A stretch of 64,000 nt of DNA from Parasphingorhabdus halotolerans (lineage in GTDB: Bacteria > Pseudomonadota > Alphaproteobacteria > Sphingomonadales > Sphingomonadaceae), in contig NZ_CP051217.1 in the NCBI RefSeq assembly GCF_012516475.1, positions 124,001 to 188,000 of the forward strand, in the 5' to 3' direction. The notes under the pieces are model-generated. The model was not told the origin of the DNA and did not search any database. It was given only the letters and a program-made list of their open reading frames with translations. Of this stretch, positions 35,014 through 42,304 are shown one piece after another. Numbering within the stretch: position 1 is the first letter of the stretch; each line of letters starts with the position of its first letter. The translations under genes and the position numbers were made by a program.

Positions 35014-35241
35014 TTACCCTGGTACTTCTGATCCCGTCTCGCCTACTGTTTTGCCATATCCTCGTGCGACCTGAGCTCTGTAATCCTCGATCTCCGTCAA
35101 CACTGCCCAGACAATGCGCGCAGTGTTGTAAGTAAGTGCAAACCTGACCAGCATCTGTTCCAACCACGATCCTGTAGGAGCACCTCGTTTACTTGCCTGG
35201 AGCACGACGGCGCGGTGGCCGAGAATCATAAGCCTTCGCAA
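35014..35241 (-). pseudogene. Remnant of an IS110-family transposase C-terminus
   Basis: An open frame reads VVLQASKRGAPTGSWLEQML, then VRFALTYNTARIVWAVLTEI and EDYRA. This matches from memory the extreme C-terminus of IS110-type transposases (…SWL…ML…ALANKTARIVWALL…YRAP). Only about 60 residues remain, and a short deletion seems to lie between WLEQML and VRFAL. No terminal repeats were found. Its upstream end overlaps the 3' end of the neighbouring gene at 35226. Confidence 0.55.
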
Positions 35242-35927
35242 ACTGCGGCTGCAACTTCGACGCCAACGTCATGTGACCACGCTTTGAGATCACGAACTAT
35301 GTTATCTTTGGAAAAGCTCGACATTTTGAACACTGCTAGCAGCAGTGATCCTATTAATTGTCGCAGATCAATTATCGCATATGGAGAATTAAAGCGATCA
35401 TCACCCTGTTCCGAAAAAATCATACCAATTTCCGACTGAGTTACGAGTTTCACTCTGTCTGCCCAGCAATGTTCCTTCCGTAAGACGAGTAAACCAGAAA
35501 GCTCTGTTATTAGAAAGTAAGCTTCTTTTTCGGCGTTATGTGAGGAAACCACTTTTGCAATTCCAATTGTCAAATTATCCTCAAATTTTGATATTTCTTG
35601 AACTGATCGCTCCGGTGTTGACCCAATCTCTAGGTATTCCAATGCCAAAGCCAATAAAAATAATTCCCGCCAGCCGTATTTTGCTGGATTGCCTTTTCCC
35701 GTGTTCACTCCGGATGGAAAATTTAGTCGTTGAAAATGCTGTAATCGTCCACGAAACGCAACTTCCTTGTTTATCGAAATGTCGTGTTTTTCCGCCAATA
35801 TTGCGAACGCATCGGCATATTGAAATGAAATATGATTTGATGAAAACATGATGGCCTTGTTTGCCTCCTTACGCTGATGGACAATGTTGTTATTGTCTCG
35901 TAGCTGATAGATTTTGTTCAGATACAT
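35226..35927 (-). CDS. Putative DNA-binding protein of unknown family
   Basis: The start is set at ATG 35927 (MYLNKIYQLRDNNN), giving 233 residues. Residues about 50-110 (FRGRLQHFQRLNFPSGVNTG, KYGWRELFLLALALEYLEIG, STPERSVQEI) look like a MerR-style or related helical DNA-binding module: a basic stretch, a Tyr-Gly-x-x-Glu-Leu helix and an LG…PE motif. This is pattern recognition and not a firm family call. The last residues run into the IS110 remnant, so the C-terminus could be altered. The low base composition here differs from the flagellar genes and suggests transfer. Confidence 0.5.
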   Translation of the reverse strand: MYLNKIYQLRDNNNIVHQRKEANKAIMFSSNHISFQYADAFAILAEKHDISINKEVAFRGRLQHFQRLNFPSGVNTGKGNPAKYGWRELFLLALALEYLEIGSTPERSVQEISKFEDNLTIGIAKVVSSHNAEKEAYFLITELSGLLVLRKEHCWADRVKLVTQSEIGMIFSEQGDDRFNSPYAIIDLRQLIGSLLLAVFKMSSFSKDNIVRDLKAWSHDVGVEVAAAVCEGL

Positions 35928-35957
35928 AGTTATTTTGAGTCCCAATCCCGCCAGCAT

Positions 35958-36327
35958 ATTGAGCTGCTACCAATGCGAATAAGAACAATATTTTTTGTTT
36001 GCGCTGACGCCGGACTATTTAAAAAATATCCCCTTGAACTGACATAGGGCAGAGTATCCAGGCTATGTTTTTCTTTTTCTGGTTTCAAAGGATTCGGAAA
36101 AAAGAAAGAATAGGCTTGTTGTTTGTACGTTGATCGACCATGTTTGCGGCGCTCATTGGCAGATTCAGGGCGCTGATTCGGGGTATGCGTTGTCTGATAC
36201 ATTTTTTACACCCTCCGCTAGTCATTGATGATGGCTATCATGTCGAACGGAATGTCGTCTAACGGAATTAGACTCATAATGGTTGTATTTTGGAAAGCCT
36301 CTGGGCTTCAACAACCCGAATCCCTTA
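35958..36327. other. Intergenic region before the second IS element, no supported gene
   Basis: A 90-codon minus-strand frame (35930-36202) is present but has no recognisable protein pattern and poor start context. Nothing else clear is seen. The sequence is relatively rich in A and T. Confidence 0.4.
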
Positions 36328-37282
36328 GAGTCTGACCGATAATTATTCTATTTAATATCATTATCTTGCGATACGTCTCGTGAGGAGTTGGACGGAGGCC
36401 ATGAAGATCCATGCCGTTGCCGAAGCGATAGATTGCTCGAAGTCCTTGGCAAGGCGGCGGTTGCGGTTCAACCATGCGAAAGTGCGTTCGACGACCCATC
36501 GGCGGGGGAGAACGATGAAGCCTTTTGCGCGATCTGACCGTTTGATAATCTCGATGGTCCAGTCGCCGATTTTTGTCAGTGCCTTTCTGAGCTTGTCGCC
36601 TGCATAGCCGCCATCGGCGAAGACATGACGCAGCCACGGGAAGGTGGAACGGATGTTGGCGAGCACAAGCGGCGCGCCATCGCGGTCTTGTATGTCGGCG
36701 CTGTGGATGACGGCATGAACCAGAAAGCCATTGGTATCGGTAATGATATGGCGCTTTCTGCCTTTGGTCTTCTTGCCCGCGTCATAGCCGCGTATCCCGC
36801 CGCTTTCTGTCGTTTTGACCGACTGGCTATCGATGACACCAGCGCTGGGCGAGGCTTCACTGCCTTGCGCTATTCGCGCATCCTGGATCAGGTAATGGTT
36901 GATCCGCGCCCATGTGCCATCGTCGCGCCAGAGGTAAAAATAGTGCTGCACCGTGGTTGCTGGGGGAAAGCCCGGTGGCATCATCCGCCAAGGCAGGCCG
37001 CCGCGCAGCATATACAGCATTGCCTCAACGATCCGCCGCATCGGCCATTTGCGCGGGCGGCCAACATGACAAGGGCGGGGCAGAAACGGTTCAAGCAAAG
37101 CCCATTCCCCATCGGTTAAATCACTTGGCAAACGCTGCTCTTTGCGGGCATGTTGCATGCGGGTGGTATCAGTCCACATCATCGGTCCTTTGCGAAGTTT
37201 TGTCACTTGCGTTGAATCAATGACCTGGGAATGCGTCAAGCTAAACCGCTGATACCACTCAACTTAGTTTTCGGTCAGACAC
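36328..37282 (-). mobile_element. IS5-family element (IS1031-like), 955 bp, with TTA target duplication
   Basis: Terminal repeats GAGTCTGACCGA and (reverse) GTGTCTGACCGA match at 11 of 12 bases. The element is flanked by TTA at 36325-36327 and 37283-37285. It contains one intact transposase gene and so may be active. It is distinct from the element at 12345. Confidence 0.9.
36361..37182 (-). CDS. IS5-family transposase, intact
   Basis: The DDE transposase starts at MMWTDTTRMQHARKEQRLPS (ATG 37182). The frame extends upstream to 37239 without a good RBS. Motifs include DLTDGEWALLEPFLPRP, GVIDSQSVKTTESGGIRGYD (first Asp), KTKGRKRHIITDTNGFLVHA, HVFADGGYAGDKLRKAL (second Asp) and PRRWVVERTFAWLNRNRRLA (Glu). 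About 273 residues, single frame. The frame is uninterrupted, unlike the other IS5 copy. Confidence 0.92.
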   Translation of the reverse strand: MMWTDTTRMQHARKEQRLPSDLTDGEWALLEPFLPRPCHVGRPRKWPMRRIVEAMLYMLRGGLPWRMMPPGFPPATTVQHYFYLWRDDGTWARINHYLIQDARIAQGSEASPSAGVIDSQSVKTTESGGIRGYDAGKKTKGRKRHIITDTNGFLVHAVIHSADIQDRDGAPLVLANIRSTFPWLRHVFADGGYAGDKLRKALTKIGDWTIEIIKRSDRAKGFIVLPRRWVVERTFAWLNRNRRLAKDFEQSIASATAWIFMASVQLLTRRIAR

Positions 37283-37666
37283 TTAATTTATGGCTCCTTT
37301 ATCCGTTGATATATTTAGGCAATAGATTTTGTCTGCACTTCATCAGATTTGTGCATCATCCGTTCCCACATGAGATGCGATAAATCTGGAAAGGTCGCGA
37401 AGGAGTGTTTCTGGTCGGTTGGTCCCTCCCGGGGCACTCCTTCTACCGATCAAGCCCTCAAGAAGACTCTATTTTCGCATTGGCAAAGCCGTGAAGCGTG
37501 ATCTCGGTATAATCAACTATGACGATGCTGAAGCGAATTATCAAAACGCATCTTGTATCATCCAAAAGTATGAGACCGCTGGAAAAATATTCTAATCGCG
37601 GAATGAACATTGCCATCTATGGACGACGGTGATAGTTTCGTATAAAAATAGGTCGGGTCCTAAAAC
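37283..37666. other. 384-bp intergenic region, a hairpin only
   Basis: Nine-base arms GAAGGAGTG (37399-37407) and CACTCCTTC (37435-37443) enclose a GC-rich loop. No T tract follows, so this is not a clear terminator. It could be a remnant or a structured RNA. No gene is supported. Confidence 0.35.
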
Positions 37667-37849
37667 ATGACTTCCTCAGAAAAAAACGAGAGCGAGATTC
37701 TCTCCGGCGCTCCGCTCATTCAAAATATCATCGATCAATTAGCAAAGGTTTTGGCCGAACTCGATGCCTTGGGCAGCCATGAAATTGCTGCATTACGTAT
37801 CGACGAAGCCATACATACATTATCGGATTTTGTTGAACCGCAAAATTAA
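37667..37849 (+). CDS. Small acidic helical protein (60 aa)
   Basis: The 60-residue product begins MTSSEKNESEILSGAPLIQN and has the core LAELDALGSHEIAALRIDEA then IHTLSDFVEPQN. It resembles the 56-residue product at 32291 and likewise faces a convergent winged-helix fragment, here overlapping by 4 bp. Function unknown. Confidence 0.5.
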   Translation: MTSSEKNESEILSGAPLIQNIIDQLAKVLAELDALGSHEIAALRIDEAIHTLSDFVEPQN

Positions 37850-38064
37850 CTTTGTGCGAAAAATGCTTTCGCGTCCGTGGTATCAATTTCAAGCGAGAGC
37901 TCGTCCGCACTTTCATTTAAAATTTGCGTAACTTTAGAAACACCGAGTTCCGATAGAGAAAGATTTTCGTCCAACGCGCTTTCTGACTTTTCGGATAACT
38001 CTATCAAACCTTCTGTAGCCAATAAAGCAACGAGTCTCTTGGCCAACGATTCCGGTAACATCAT
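37846..38064 (-). CDS. Short winged-helix-like protein, possibly truncated
   Basis: The 72-residue product starts MMLPESLAKRLVALLATEGL. The block LVALLATEGLIELSEKSESA corresponds to YVELLASEGMIEF in the regulator at 32468, but the helices in front of it are missing, so it may be a 3' fragment of a paralogue. It ends in an acidic helix (NESADELSLEIDTTDAKAFF). An IS3 remnant begins about 100 bp beyond its start. Confidence 0.45.
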   Translation of the reverse strand: MMLPESLAKRLVALLATEGLIELSEKSESALDENLSLSELGVSKVTQILNESADELSLEIDTTDAKAFFAQS

Positions 38065-38164
38065 TGTTAGGGCAAGGTCGTGACGTGACCCCCAACATTC
38101 ATCCAGTTGCGATTAGAGTTTCGGCATTGTTTGACGGTCCCCCGGTTTTGTGTCCAGGTTCAAT

Positions 38165-38560
38165 GTTAGCCTCCCGCCTTCATCGGTCGGGGTTAACCCC
38201 GACCGATGAAGCAAATTCAGCTGGTGTCATCCAGCCAAGCGAGGTGTGAGGACGACACTCATTATAGTCCCGTCGCCACGCTTCGATCTTGCTCCTTGCA
38301 TCGTCCAATGACAAGAACCAATGTGTATTCAGACATTCGTCCCGCAGACGCCCATTGAACGATTCCACGAAGGCATTGTCGGCGTGCTTGCCGGGCGTCG
38401 TGTAATGCCATTTGACCCGTGCTTCGCCACACTAGGCCAGCACCGCATTGGAGGTCAGTTCCGTCCCATTGTCGCTGACGATCATCCCAGGCTTGCCGCG
38501 CTTGCAGATCAAGTCTGTCAACTCACGCACTACTCTGCGACCAGATATTGACGTATCAGG
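38165..38560 (-). pseudogene. Remnant of an IS3-family transposase (OrfB C-terminal part)
   Basis: The minus-strand frame reads SGRRVVRELTDLICKRGKPG, IVSDNGTELTSNAVLA, then an in-frame TAG where Trp is expected. It continues with [40 protein letters not shown] and [13 protein letters not shown] to the natural end. This is the rve integrase core with part of the DDE triad. The N-terminal half and OrfA are missing, so the element is dead. It marks the border between the RadC-like island and the c-di-GMP genes. Confidence 0.85.
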
Positions 38561-38701
38561 TTCGCCTCATCAAAACAAATGTGCCTAGCCGACATTGGTT
38601 AGTCGGATAGTCGCTCATTGAAACTCAAAAAAGCTTAATCTGACCCACAAATGTTCGTAACCAATATATGGTCGAATTTACGATCTTGGATTGAGGATGG
38701 A

Positions 38702-39697
38702 ATGACTTTGCATGTAAATTTGGATGACGAAGCAGGTAGACTTTCTGCCCTTAAGCGGTATCAAATTCTTGATACTAATCCCGAAGAACGTTTTGATCGT
38801 ATTACTAAAGTCGTGCAATTGTCGCTTGATGTTCCAATAGCACTAATCTCGCTTGTTGACGAAGATCGCCAATGGTTCAAATCCGTTCATGGTTTGGATG
38901 TCACAGAAACTGCGAGAGACATTTCATTCTGCACACACACAGTTGCCGACAAATCTCCTTTGATGGTGGAAGATGCCAGTACGGATGCTCGATTTTGCAA
39001 CAACCCACTGGTAAGGGGAGATCCTAATATCAGAAGTTACATCGGAGTGCCGCTAGTCTCCCCTGATGGCTATGCAATCGGTACATTGTGCGCAATAGAT
39101 ACGTCGCCGAGACAGCACAACGTTGAAAATATTGCTTTAATAACGAGTCTCAGTGAGCTGGTAATCCACGAAATGGAACTGCGCCAGCAGGCTGAAACAG
39201 ATGCATTGACAGGGGCATTAAATCGAAGCGCTTTTGGATCCGAAGTGCAGAAATGTGTTTCTCTATTTGAGCGGCAGAAAATCGAAAGTTCGCTTTTGGT
39301 TTTCGATTTGGATCATTTCAAACAAGTTAACGACAATTTTGGACATGCCGCAGGAGACGAGGTCCTGCGCACCATCGCATCAGAAGTCAAAATGAGCTTG
39401 AGGCCAACTGATGTTTTCGCTCGCATTGGCGGAGAGGAATTCGCCATATTAATGACTGGGACAACACGAAATGAACCAGTCGCTGCCGCTGAGCGCTTTC
39501 GCAAGACAATAGCGAACTGCAAATTCGAAGGCCTGCCAGATTTAGAAGTTACAGCGAGTTTCGGGATTGCAAAAATCTCAAAAGACATCGGTCAATATTC
39601 GGATTGGCTCAAAAAAGCTGATAGGGGTCTGTATATTGCTAAAGATTGTGGACGGAACCTAATCTTCGATACAAATGGTCCTTGCGGGTCGCAATGA
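38702..39697 (+). CDS. Diguanylate cyclase with GAF sensor domain
   Basis: This makes c-di-GMP from GTP. From ATG 38702 it has 331 residues. A GAF domain lies at about 10-165 (RFDRITKVVQLSLDVPIALI, FCTHTVADKSPLMVEDASTD, YIGVPLVSPDGYAIGTLCAI) and a GGDEF domain at about 170-325 (DALTGALNRSAFGSEV, LLVFDLDHFKQVNDNFGHAA). The active site is RIGGEEFAILM. An inhibitory I-site RPTD sits five residues before the active loop, so product inhibition is expected. The frame is open upstream to 38651, within IS3 debris. The neighbouring PilZ gene is a possible downstream receptor. Confidence 0.92.
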   Translation: MTLHVNLDDEAGRLSALKRYQILDTNPEERFDRITKVVQLSLDVPIALISLVDEDRQWFKSVHGLDVTETARDISFCTHTVADKSPLMVEDASTDARFCNNPLVRGDPNIRSYIGVPLVSPDGYAIGTLCAIDTSPRQHNVENIALITSLSELVIHEMELRQQAETDALTGALNRSAFGSEVQKCVSLFERQKIESSLLVFDLDHFKQVNDNFGHAAGDEVLRTIASEVKMSLRPTDVFARIGGEEFAILMTGTTRNEPVAAAERFRKTIANCKFEGLPDLEVTASFGIAKISKDIGQYSDWLKKADRGLYIAKDCGRNLIFDTNGPCGSQ

Positions 39698-39761
39698 TTG
39701 TCAAGAAACCCGGAAAAGATCGACGGGAATATTTTGGAATATTCTGCGATGGACATTGATC

Positions 39762-40103
39762 TTAATTGCCGAATTCTCGCAACTTCGAAATTAAGTGTTC
39801 CAAAACAGCCGGATGGAGTGAATTAACGAACTCGCATCCATAGTCTTGATATTCGCCCCACCTTATATGAGCACCAAGTGTTTGCAGTCCTTGAAGAGTG
39901 ACGAATATTAGCTTTTCCGGATCAAGGCTTGAGAAACTGTGCAATTTAAATCCTGATACCGAAATGTCAGACAATGTCGCCCGAAATAATTGCGACGAGG
40001 ACTGTCTTATGAATATCTCTGTTGCAACGGTAGTTCGGTAATTGAGCCTACGACTGTTGAATTTGCGGCCAGAACCGAACCTATTTTGATGGGTTCCCAT
40101 CAT
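39762..40103 (-). CDS. PilZ-domain c-di-GMP receptor, candidate member of the flagellar regulon
   Basis: The protein is 113 residues long and is a single PilZ domain. It has the RxxxR motif (RLNYR) and the DxSxxG motif (LSDISVSGFKL), the c-di-GMP contacts, followed by the beta-barrel strands up to GAHIRWGEYQDYGCEFV. A sigma28-like promoter (40134-40160) lies about 30 bp before the start, so it may be made with late flagellar genes. It could then act as a motor brake, like YcgR but without its N-terminal domain. ATG at 40100 is an alternative start. Confidence 0.85.
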   Translation of the reverse strand: MMGTHQNRFGSGRKFNSRRLNYRTTVATEIFIRQSSSQLFRATLSDISVSGFKLHSFSSLDPEKLIFVTLQGLQTLGAHIRWGEYQDYGCEFVNSLHPAVLEHLISKLREFGN

Positions 40104-40133
40104 CGCATTTCGCCTAAAATTTTCACGTTAATA

Positions 40134-40160
40134 TAAACGGCAAAGACCCCAAGCACTTAA
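40134..40160 (-). promoter_or_regulatory. Sigma28-like promoter of the PilZ gene
   Basis: Minus strand TTAA, 15 bases, GCCGTTTA. It has the same spacing as the fliC and fliD sites and lies at a natural distance from the start codon. Confidence 0.55.
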
Positions 40161-40203
40161 CTACGCTATGGTCGTTGCTTTCATTACACTATCGACAAGA
40201 TTG

Positions 40204-40758
40204 TTAGTTGGACTTTGTCCGGCAGGAATTGATAAAAGTTCCTATTGCTTTAGCCGACCCGTCCAGATGGATAGAGAATTTATTGCCATTCAAGTTTATA
40301 TAGGCACGCTTTCCGTGACGCAACAAATCCCAGAGGTCATGTTTATCGGTGATTTCGAACTGGGGAAAATAAGTGTCATAGCCTTGAACTTGGAATGGCC
40401 CCCTATTGGCGACCAGTCCAACTGATTTTCCTTTATCAATGCGAACTGAAAAGCCAAATTGGTCATCCGGTTGTATCTCAGGCGGCTTAGCAAATATCGT
40501 ATTTGAGATTGTGCCGTGCTCACCTTCCATTTTTGAACATGAGAACTCCCATAATCGATCAAGCCGGTGGCCGGTTTCTTTGACGCCAAACTCCAAGTTT
40601 GGAACCCCGTCCTTGATCTGGTAATGCCATTCCATCCCTGCTCCTTGGCCAACATCTTCATAATCTTCCATCGGTGGGGAGGAATTATGCTGTGCGAAAA
40701 CTGGGATCGGGAGACTGCCCATAGCGATAGCAAAACATAGTTTTTTTGAGTTCGTCAT
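40204..40758 (-). CDS. Exported protein of unknown function under sigma54/FlbD-type control
   Basis: From ATG 40758 (good RBS AGGAG) the product has 184 residues with a clear signal peptide (MTNSKKLCFAIAMGSLPIPV, cleavage after VFA). The mature part has two Cys residues far apart (EFSCSKMEG and INSCRTKSN), possibly a disulfide, and is rich in Asp, Gly and aromatic residues, suggesting a beta-rich periplasmic or secreted protein. No family was recognised. Upstream are a GG-N10-GC sigma54 promoter and a CGGCAAA palindrome, the same signals as for flgB. It lies just upstream of the PilZ gene, same strand. Confidence 0.75.
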   Translation of the reverse strand: MTNSKKLCFAIAMGSLPIPVFAQHNSSPPMEDYEDVGQGAGMEWHYQIKDGVPNLEFGVKETGHRLDRLWEFSCSKMEGEHGTISNTIFAKPPEIQPDDQFGFSVRIDKGKSVGLVANRGPFQVQGYDTYFPQFEITDKHDLWDLLRHGKRAYINLNGNKFSIHLDGSAKAIGTFINSCRTKSN

Positions 40759-40786
40759 AATGAAACTCCTTTCTGACACCATTAAA

Positions 40787-40802
40787 AGCAAAACTCATGC
40801 CA
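40787..40802 (-). promoter_or_regulatory. Sigma54 promoter of the exported-protein gene
   Basis: Minus strand TGGCATG-AGTT-TTGCT, GG-N10-GC, 29 bp before the start codon. Confidence 0.75.
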
Positions 40803-40908
40803 GTTTGTTCAAAAGGGCCAGGCCGCCTCAAAGATTATGGCTATGGCCCTCCACAGCCATCCCAATCAGTTGGACAATCCCTGAATTAGGCATCGTTTTT
40901 CCGCCAAG

Positions 40909-40924
40909 CGGCAAATTTTTGCCG
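40909..40924. promoter_or_regulatory. CGGCAAA-TT-TTTGCCG palindrome, candidate FlbD-type activator site
   Basis: Perfect seven-base arms, 107 bp upstream of the sigma54 element of the exported-protein gene. Same core as the sites at 6018 and 5990. The rest of the 420-bp interval 40792-41212 shows no supported gene. Confidence 0.6.
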
Positions 40925-41182
40925 AGCGATCTAAAGTGAAATACTTACCAATCAAGGACGATATCCTGACGGCCTACTCGTCGGGCCTGCCATATGCACG
41001 AACTGTTCAAATTTACGGCAAAGCATATCAAAATTATTCAATTTTGTAGAGTGGAGCTACGATCCAGCCTGAAGTTTCAAAATATTCCCGTTCAGGCGAT
41101 TTTGTAGCAATTTCGCTGGAAAGCTCAAATAATTTGCCGATTGGGAAAATCAATGCATTACAAGGCGCGATAATGTCATATA

Positions 41183-41196
41183 TTACCGTTCGGTAA
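41183..41196. promoter_or_regulatory. TTACCG-TT-CGGTAA palindrome upstream of the HipB/HipA remnant
   Basis: Perfect six-base arms 17 bp before the ATG at 41213. Its position suits an operator for autoregulation by the HipB-type protein, now lost. Confidence 0.4.
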
Positions 41197-41212
41197 AATA
41201 GTGAAGATTGAC

Positions 41213-41902
41213 ATGCTGGATGTGAAATCACTGGGTTCCTTAATTCGGCAAGAGCGAAAGCGACAGGGGTTGGACGCGCCGACGGCAGAATGGCGAACTG
41301 CTGAAGGTAAGCCATATCTGCTGGTTGATCGTAATGACTGATCGGAAGTTGATGGAACGGTCCAGCGCATTCATCAAGAGGACTTTGCACAGGCGTTGGG
41401 TATTCCGTCGCATCGCAAATATGCAGCGGAAGGCGGGCCGGTGTTGCGTGAATGCTTTGCGTTGATTCGTGATGCAACTACGCGGCCAGCGCGGGAGGTT
41501 TCGAAGCTGGTCGATGCAGTGTTGTTTAACATCATCATTGGTAATGCGGACGCTCATGCTAAAAATTACAGCCTGCTTTACGCGGACGGTGCAGCCGGGA
41601 TCATCTTGGCCCCGCTCTATGATCTGGTTGCCACTTTGGCCTGGGAAGAATTGTCGCCGCGCTTTGCCATGAAATTTGGCGGCAAGAAAACATTGGAAGA
41701 AATCGAAACAAGACATTTTGATCAGTTTGCAGAAGAAGCTGGATTAAGCGCGCCATTCGTCAAACGCCGTGCACAGGAACTGGCGGATACGGTTGAGGAC
41801 AAATTGGATTAAGCCGGAAATGCGATTCCTGTAAAAAATGACGGCTTGGATTTACTCGCCGAAATGATTAGTAATCGAGCGCAGTTGGAAAAACAAAAAG
41901 TA
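41213..41902 (+). pseudogene. Decayed HipB/HipA toxin-antitoxin remnant (internal fusion)
   Basis: The frame starts with a HipB-like antitoxin N-terminus (LGSLIRQERKRQGL) and jumps directly into the middle of a HipA-type kinase (YLLVDRND, stop, then VQRIHQEDFAQALGIPSHRK). It then shows the kinase C-terminal core: LVDAVLFNIIIGNADAHAKN (catalytic loop) and LAPLYDLVATL. In-frame stops occur at 41339-41341, where HipA has Arg, and at 41810-41812. HipA-like sequence (LLAEMISNRAQLEKQKVA) continues to 41902. The deletion removed the HipB C-terminus and the HipA N-terminal half, so it is not functional. Confidence 0.8.
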
Positions 41903-42304
41903 GCCTAATCACGGTGTGGGACAAACTGTGGGGTAAACTAAATCCGGCAGCAGAATAGTGAAATCATTCTGGACCCTTGCCAGAAACGGCTTGCACCCTG
42001 TCTCTCCGCCATTTTCTGTTGTTCCGTAAGTCGCACTAATGATTTTATGTAAGTAGATTAACCCGCGGAATGTTACTGTTTACATCAAATGCGCCGGACC
42101 ATTTTTTGCAAAACCTTTGCCGGTAACTTTAGAGCGCCAACCGACTTGCCGCATTGAGAGTCCATATCCTGTGCGTCAAAGCGAGACAACCAACAGCGAA
42201 TTCAGGATTATTCTGGTCTGACTGGATTAAAAGCTGGGAAACAAGGTGTTTTTTTGGCAGTATACCTTTTGGGTAAGAGAAAGCCGGTCTGGCTGAGGAA
42301 AAAA
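41903..42304. other. 402-bp intergenic region with a tRNA-Ser-3'-end-like fragment
   Basis: At 41991-42011 the sequence CACCCTGTCTCTCCGCCA with flanking TTG resembles the T-arm/acceptor 3' end of a tRNA-Ser, without the rest of the tRNA. It may be an attachment-site scar of a lost element. No gene is otherwise supported. The promoter of the lipid cluster should lie in the 3' half. Confidence 0.35.

Noticed and set aside
35930..36202. 90-codon minus-strand ORF
   Set aside because: No recognisable motif, poor start context, and overlap with the start of the gene at 35927.
37399..37443. Long-arm hairpin as a terminator or riboswitch
   Set aside because: Arms are perfect but the loop is long, no T tract follows, and no regulated gene is placed to use it.
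40168..40425. 85-codon plus-strand ORF
   Set aside because: It is antisense to the exported-protein gene, which has a signal peptide, an RBS and a promoter.
41034..41477. 147-codon minus-strand ORF
   Set aside because: It is antisense to the HipB/HipA remnant, which has clear protein similarity. The ORF has no motif.
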